10,459 nucleotides of DNA from Anaerolinea thermophila. GTDB taxonomy: Bacteria > Chloroflexota > Anaerolineae > Anaerolineales > Villigracilaceae. The notes under the pieces are model-generated. The model saw only the letters and a program-made list of their open reading frames with translations, ran no database searches and was not told the DNA's origin. A program made the position numbers and the translations under genes. Every line of letters starts with the position of its first letter. Positions within the stretch are counted from its first letter, which is position 1. Of this stretch, positions 7,515 through 10,459 are shown piece by piece. The DNA is taken from assembly GCA_022729775.1 (NCBI GenBank), contig DZBA01000097.1:1-10459 (forward strand). The letters run 5' to 3'.

Positions 7515-7544
7515 AGACCCTAAAGGCTTCCACCTTTAGGGTCT
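7515..7544 (+). terminator. Hairpin between the Ig-repeat and propeller genes, weak terminator
   Basis: AGACCCTAAAGG (7515-7526) and CCTTTAGGGTCT (7533-7544) form a perfect 12-base-pair stem with a 6-base loop, 22 bases after the stop codon. The following tract is only ATTTGTG, so termination may be partial. The next start codon lies 20 bases downstream and no separate promoter was seen, so readthrough is likely how the next gene is expressed. Confidence 0.65.
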
Positions 7545-7564
7545 ATTTGTGATAGGAGAATCGC

Positions 7565-8746
7565 ATGAAACGCATCTTCATCCTATTTTTGATTTTGACT
7601 CTCTCCGCCTGTTCAACGCCAACGCCCGTTTCTTTTTTTGACGCGATTACGCCCTCCGCGCTCACCCCTGCCCCCGCGCCTGATTCTGCTCCCGCAGCGG
7701 ATTCAACGCCCGCGCCGCTGCTTCCCGAATCAACAGCCAGCGCGACGGAATCTGGCGAGTTGTATTTCTTTTTACAGCCGCGCCAAGGTGAGGGAGGCAT
7801 CGAGTTGGCGCGCGTCTCTGCCGCGTGCATTTCAGACAGCGCGGCTTGTCCGCCGTTGGAAAAAATTTCCGCGCCCTTTGCTTTGAACTTCACCATCAAC
7901 GCGCTGAGTTGGTCGCCTGACGGAAAGTTCGCCGCATTTGCATATCCTGATAACGCCAACGGCACGCCGCAAAAATTATTCATCTTTGACCCTCATGCAA
8001 AAACATGGACATCCCTTGCGGAGTTTCCCTACATTGACCCGCCCTTTTGGTCGCCGGATGGAACTGTGGTTGCCTTCCGCGTTCAAGATGGAATTGGTGG
8101 GGAGGATGTTTATGTAATCAATCCCGATGGTTCGGGGCTGCGAAGAATATCTGGCAGTTTGCCGAAAGAAGGCAGACCTTATATTATGGATGGCTGGTAC
8201 GGTAATCAAATCATAATGCGCCCCGCTGTAAAAGCCGGCAGCTTGTACCTGCTCCGCGTGGAAGATGGGACAGTAAGCCCAATGCCTGCCCCATCGCAAT
8301 TTATCGCCGCGCCGGATGCGAGTCTGTTTGCGTACGCTGAAGGTGATGCCGCCGCGCAAAAACAAGCGCTGAAGGTCGTCCCTGCGGGCAGCGCGAGTTC
8401 TGTCACGCTTGCAGAATTCAGCGGCGGGAGTATTTATCCCGTCATCTGGTCGTTGGATAGCCAGCGAATTGCGTTTAGTTATAATCGTGTTGCCAATGGC
8501 GCGCCCATCGCGGAAGTATATATCGTCAACCGTGACGGCAGCGGACTCTTGTCCGCGTATGTGGGCGCGACGGTCGGACGTTTGATATTTTCCCCCTCCG
8601 GGAATTTTTTGCTGGTCGAAGAAACCACATCCATCACCGGCGGACATTTGTATCTCGTCAACCTTGCCACGCTCTCGCGGAATATCCTGCAAGCGCCGGG
8701 TCTCTCCACCGATTATGATTGGTACGCCCCTTCGTGGAGACCGTGA
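7565..8746 (+). CDS. Lipoprotein with TolB-like / PD40 beta-propeller
   Basis: 393-residue exported lipoprotein. The signal ends in lipobox LSAC with the modified cysteine at residue 16. A low-complexity Pro/Ala/Ser/Thr spacer (about 17-62) follows. The rest shows repeated propeller blades typical of TolB/PD40 proteins: LSWSPDGKFAAF (114-125), FWSPDGTVVAF (161-171), DVYVINPDGSGLRRIS (181-196), APDASLFAY (249-257), IWSLDSQRIAF (294-304), VYIVNRDGSGL (318-328) and FSPSGNFLL (342-350). The blades are degenerate and no catalytic residues are seen, so a binding or scaffold role outside the membrane is likely. AGGAG at 7554-7558 sits 6 bases before the ATG. The gene lies 72 bases after the Ig-repeat gene, and the hairpin between them is a weak terminator, so co-expression is plausible. 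It is not the TolB of a Tol-Pal system: no other tol gene is nearby. Confidence 0.82.
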   Translation: MKRIFILFLILTLSACSTPTPVSFFDAITPSALTPAPAPDSAPAADSTPAPLLPESTASATESGELYFFLQPRQGEGGIELARVSAACISDSAACPPLEKISAPFALNFTINALSWSPDGKFAAFAYPDNANGTPQKLFIFDPHAKTWTSLAEFPYIDPPFWSPDGTVVAFRVQDGIGGEDVYVINPDGSGLRRISGSLPKEGRPYIMDGWYGNQIIMRPAVKAGSLYLLRVEDGTVSPMPAPSQFIAAPDASLFAYAEGDAAAQKQALKVVPAGSASSVTLAEFSGGSIYPVIWSLDSQRIAFSYNRVANGAPIAEVYIVNRDGSGLLSAYVGATVGRLIFSPSGNFLLVEETTSITGGHLYLVNLATLSRNILQAPGLSTDYDWYAPSWRP

Positions 8747-8748
8747 GG

Positions 8749-8754
8749 TATAAT
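8749..8754 (+). promoter_or_regulatory. Isolated TATAAT, possible -10 box for the TIR-FGE gene
   Basis: A perfect TATAAT lies 3 bases after the stop of the propeller gene, but no -35 match is found at normal spacing. If used, transcription would begin near 8761 and the leader would include the whole 8775-8891 palindrome. Reported as tentative. Confidence 0.25.
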
Positions 8755-8774
8755 TTCAAAATCCCTCAGAGAGC

Positions 8775-8891
8775 GTTTCTTAAGTCTTTTTTGTACACGG
8801 ATTTGACGGATTACACGGACAAACACGGATTTTTAAAAAGGTTTTTCCGTGAGAATCCGTGAAATCAGCGTAATCCGTGTACTTAAGAAAC
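8775..8891. repeat. Imperfect palindromic repeat upstream of the TIR-FGE gene
   Basis: GTTTCTTAAG (8775-8784) and CTTAAGAAAC (8882-8891) are perfect inverted ends. Inside them, arms rich in CACGG and GGATT triplet blocks are complementary: GTACACGGATT on the left pairs with AATCCGTGTAC on the right. The element fills most of the gap between the propeller gene and the TIR-FGE gene and has no coding content. It resembles the other palindromic intergenic repeats in the window in style but not in sequence. Confidence 0.8.
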
Positions 8892-8915
8892 AGTCTCTAA
8901 AGACAAGGCGCAAAG

Positions 8916-10280
8916 ATGGGTCATATTTTTGTCAGCTATAGCAGAAAAGATGAGAAGTATGTCAAACGATTGATAGAAACCCTCGAATCAGAGGGTTTTG
9001 ATGTTTGGTATGACCGTGAGATGTTGACGGGTGAAGAGTGGATTGAGGCGATCAACCAGAAGATAGATGAATGTGCCGCCTTTGTCATTGTCATGACAGA
9101 TAACTCCAAAGATTCAAAATGGGTGAGGCGTGAAGTCCTTTATGCCATGCAGGAGGGAAAAAAGGTTTTCCCGCTTTTGCGGCAGGGCAAATTGTGGATG
9201 CTTTTGCAGGATGTGAATTATTTCAGTGTTACCGATGGCGCGCTGCCCGATGAAAAATTCTTTAGGCAATTGGCGAAATTTACTTCGCGTACGCCAGCCG
9301 TTACGCCAAGACCCAAACCTCCCCAACCACGCCTGCCGCGCCAACCTCTCATTGACCCACAAACTGTTTTGAAGGTGATTGGTGGCATTGTTGCCTTGCT
9401 CCTCGTTGTTTTTGGAATCTCGCGTTTGGGAAGTTATACAAGCCAAAATGAATCTGTTACCCCAGAATTAACAGCCACTTTGCTTGTGAAGCCTACATCA
9501 ACATTAACGTTTACTGCTGCTTTGCCAACTGAAACGGCTATCCCGATTGAGACCGCAGTCCCGACGATTACTCCCACGCCTTTGCCTGTTGAAATCACCG
9601 ATGAAAAAGGAATCAGGATGAATCTTGTCCCAGCGGGGACGTTCAAAATGGGCAGTGAAAAATATGATGATGAAAAACCAATCCACGATGTGTATCTTGA
9701 CGCTTTTTATATGGATATGTACGAAGTGACCAATGCGGCATATAAAAACTGTGTGGATGCTGGAAAATGTGAATTGCCAAGTAATGCAGATAAATATAAT
9801 GATGCCGCCTATGCCGAACATCCTGTCGTGTATGTGAATTGGAATCAAGCAAAAACTTACTGCGAATGGCGCGGGTCAAGACTCCCCACCGAAGCGGAAT
9901 GGGAAAAAGCCGCGCGTGGCGTAGATGGCAGGACTTACCCCTGGGGCGAAGTGATTGATTGTAGTAAAGCAAATTACTACGGCTGTGTTGGAAGTACTTC
10001 CAAAGTCGGTAGTTACGAAAGCGGAAAAAGCCCTTATGGAATATATGACATGGCTGGCAATGTTTGGGAATGGGCGAACGACTGGTATGATGAAAATTAT
10101 TATCAGAGTTCTCCCACATCAAACCCTTTGGGACCAAGTTCAGGTCAGTATCGCGTGCTGCGGGGCGGCTCGTGGGTCAACGTCAATCTCTTCGCCCGTT
10201 CTGCGTATCGGTTCAACCTCACTCCCGATAATTTCGTCCTCAGCAACATCGGCTTCCGCTGCGCCCGCTCTCTTCCTTGA
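8916..10280 (+). CDS. TIR-transmembrane-FGE/C-type-lectin fusion, probable DGR target protein
   Basis: 454-residue membrane protein in three parts. The N-terminal TIR domain (1 to about 125) has IFVSYSRKD (4-12), DVWYDREMLTGEEW (29-42) and KWVRREV (68-74); W69 and E73 match the W-x-x-x-E of TIR NADases such as human SARM1 (W638, E642), so NAD+ cleavage is plausible. A Pro-rich linker leads to one membrane segment (about 151-170) and a Thr/Pro spacer (181-224). The outer domain (about 231-454) is FGE-sulfatase/C-type-lectin type, with VPAGTFKMGS, RLPTEAEWEKAARG (322-335), YGIYDMAGNVWEW (374-386) and RVLRGGSW (413-420). The paired cysteines that true formylglycine-generating enzymes carry just after this last motif are absent, so it is more likely a binding fold. 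Without a signal peptide the TIR should lie in the cytoplasm and the lectin fold outside. AAGG at 8905-8908 is a weak ribosome site. Residues 421-444 are described separately as a variable region. Confidence 0.93.
   Translation: MGHIFVSYSRKDEKYVKRLIETLESEGFDVWYDREMLTGEEWIEAINQKIDECAAFVIVMTDNSKDSKWVRREVLYAMQEGKKVFPLLRQGKLWMLLQDVNYFSVTDGALPDEKFFRQLAKFTSRTPAVTPRPKPPQPRLPRQPLIDPQTVLKVIGGIVALLLVVFGISRLGSYTSQNESVTPELTATLLVKPTSTLTFTAALPTETAIPIETAVPTITPTPLPVEITDEKGIRMNLVPAGTFKMGSEKYDDEKPIHDVYLDAFYMDMYEVTNAAYKNCVDAGKCELPSNADKYNDAAYAEHPVVYVNWNQAKTYCEWRGSRLPTEAEWEKAARGVDGRTYPWGEVIDCSKANYYGCVGSTSKVGSYESGKSPYGIYDMAGNVWEWANDWYDENYYQSSPTSNPLGPSSGQYRVLRGGSWVNVNLFARSAYRFNLTPDNFVLSNIGFRCARSLP
10150..10277 (+). 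other. Candidate DGR variable region (VR) in the lectin domain
   Basis: Between RVLRGGSW (413-420) and IGFRCARS (445-452) lie 16 sites that would be Asn codons in a template repeat: residues 421-426, 431, 433-435 and 439-444. All 16 codons end in a pyrimidine (13 C, 3 T). Every Val there is GTC, every Leu CTC and every Phe TTC, while fixed residues just upstream use GTG and CTG. This is the pattern left when A in AAC/AAT is replaced by any base during DGR mutagenic homing. The place, the extreme C-terminus of an FGE-type lectin fold, is the usual DGR target site. The GC-rich end (GGCTTCCGCTGCGCCCGC, 10251-10268) could be the homing-initiation sequence. The exact edges cannot be set without the template repeat. 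Confidence 0.72.
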
Positions 10281-10367
10281 TTCTGTTTTCTGCTCTCTGT
10301 TGTTCTGGTTTTCTGAATCGCGCTGATTTTTTATTCAACAATATCTAGTGGGAGTCGCTCTTTACTT

Positions 10368-10383
10368 CTCGCCGTGAGGCGAG
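10368..10383. repeat. Small GC-rich hairpin with GTGA tetraloop
   Basis: CTCGCC (10368-10373) and GGCGAG (10378-10383) form a perfect 6-base-pair stem around GTGA, which fits the stable GNRA loop class. It lies about 90 bases after the TIR-FGE stop. No T-run follows on the plus strand. Confidence 0.65.
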
Positions 10384-10385
10384 TC

Positions 10386-10449
10386 GCGCAAAAAAAGAAA
10401 GACATCCGAGTTCTCGCACGCAAAGCGCTCGGAATTCTGTCTTTTGCGC
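10386..10449. repeat. Long imperfect stem-loop at the right edge
   Basis: Three nested stems pair: GCGCA (10386-10390) with TGCGC (10445-10449), AAAGACA (10398-10404) with TGTCTTT (10438-10444), and TCCGAG (10405-10410) with CTCGGA (10428-10433). Asymmetric bulges lie at 10391-10397 and 10434-10437. On the minus strand the inner stem is followed by a T-rich tract, so it could terminate a leftward transcript from outside the window; it could also be a structured RNA or DNA element. Confidence 0.6.
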
Positions 10450-10459
10450 TATATGTTTT

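Larger units (their letters stand above)
10281..10459. other. Downstream region with A-poor tract and stem-loops, no gene seen
   Basis: 179 bases from the TIR-FGE stop to the window edge. The first part (to 10315) is almost free of A and contains TTCTGTTTTCTG (10281-10292) and a near copy (10303-10315). Two stem-loops follow (10368-10383 and 10386-10449). GAGTCGC occurs twice (10352-10358, 10381-10387). No template repeat, Avd or reverse transcriptase frame is visible. Confidence 0.6.

Noticed and set aside
7565..8746. Calling the propeller lipoprotein TolB of a Tol-Pal system
   Set aside because: It carries a lipobox, lacks the N-terminal TolB domain and has no tol or pal neighbours; only the blade motifs are shared.
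10281..10459. Template repeat or reverse transcriptase of the DGR
   Set aside because: I looked for a copy of the GGSW-to-IGFR segment with A-rich codons and for a coding frame here; neither is present. They would have to lie outside the window.

Overview
The window looks like chromosomal DNA of a Chloroflexota bacterium of the Anaerolineae type. This is inferred, not proven. The reasons are a secreted protein with repeated NBR1-type Ig domains joined by Thr/Pro linkers, a TIR/FGE fusion with the same kind of linker, and gene gaps filled with self-complementary repeats. No rRNA, tRNA, CRISPR array or transposase was seen.

Layout. The left half is read on the minus strand. It holds sdaA (L-serine dehydratase, 1083-2285) followed after 6 bases by dinB (DNA polymerase IV, cut by the left edge). 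Upstream of these lie a 338-base repeat-filled gap, a PrsW-family membrane protease with a long cytoplasmic extension (2624-4111), and a CAP-domain lipoprotein (4216-4827) with a clear intrinsic terminator. A divergent 484-base intergenic region carries a palindromic, MITE-like element and a good promoter for the right half. The right half is read on the plus strand: a 726-residue secreted protein made of two copies of an Ig-plus-beta module (5312-7492), a lipoprotein with a TolB-like propeller (7565-8746), a 169-base gap holding a palindromic repeat, and a TIR-transmembrane-FGE/C-type-lectin protein (8916-10280).

How the genes fit together. The left pair are housekeeping genes (serine breakdown, translesion synthesis) that probably share a transcript. 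The CAP lipoprotein, the Ig-repeat protein and the propeller lipoprotein all carry export signals and probably sit at the cell surface. PrsW could act on membrane-anchored regulators, but nothing here identifies its substrate.

Most notable. The 3' end of the TIR-FGE gene has the signature of a diversity-generating retroelement (DGR) variable region. Sixteen codons at the lectin ligand face all read NNY (13 NNC, 3 NNT), as expected if the A bases of AAC/AAT codons in a template repeat had been randomised. The segment is also richer in G/C than the rest of the gene, and it is followed by an A-poor tract and stem-loops. The template repeat and reverse transcriptase are not in the window; if the reading is right they probably lie beyond the right edge. 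The protein would then be a membrane receptor with a diversifiable outer lectin-like head and an inner TIR (probable NADase) effector.
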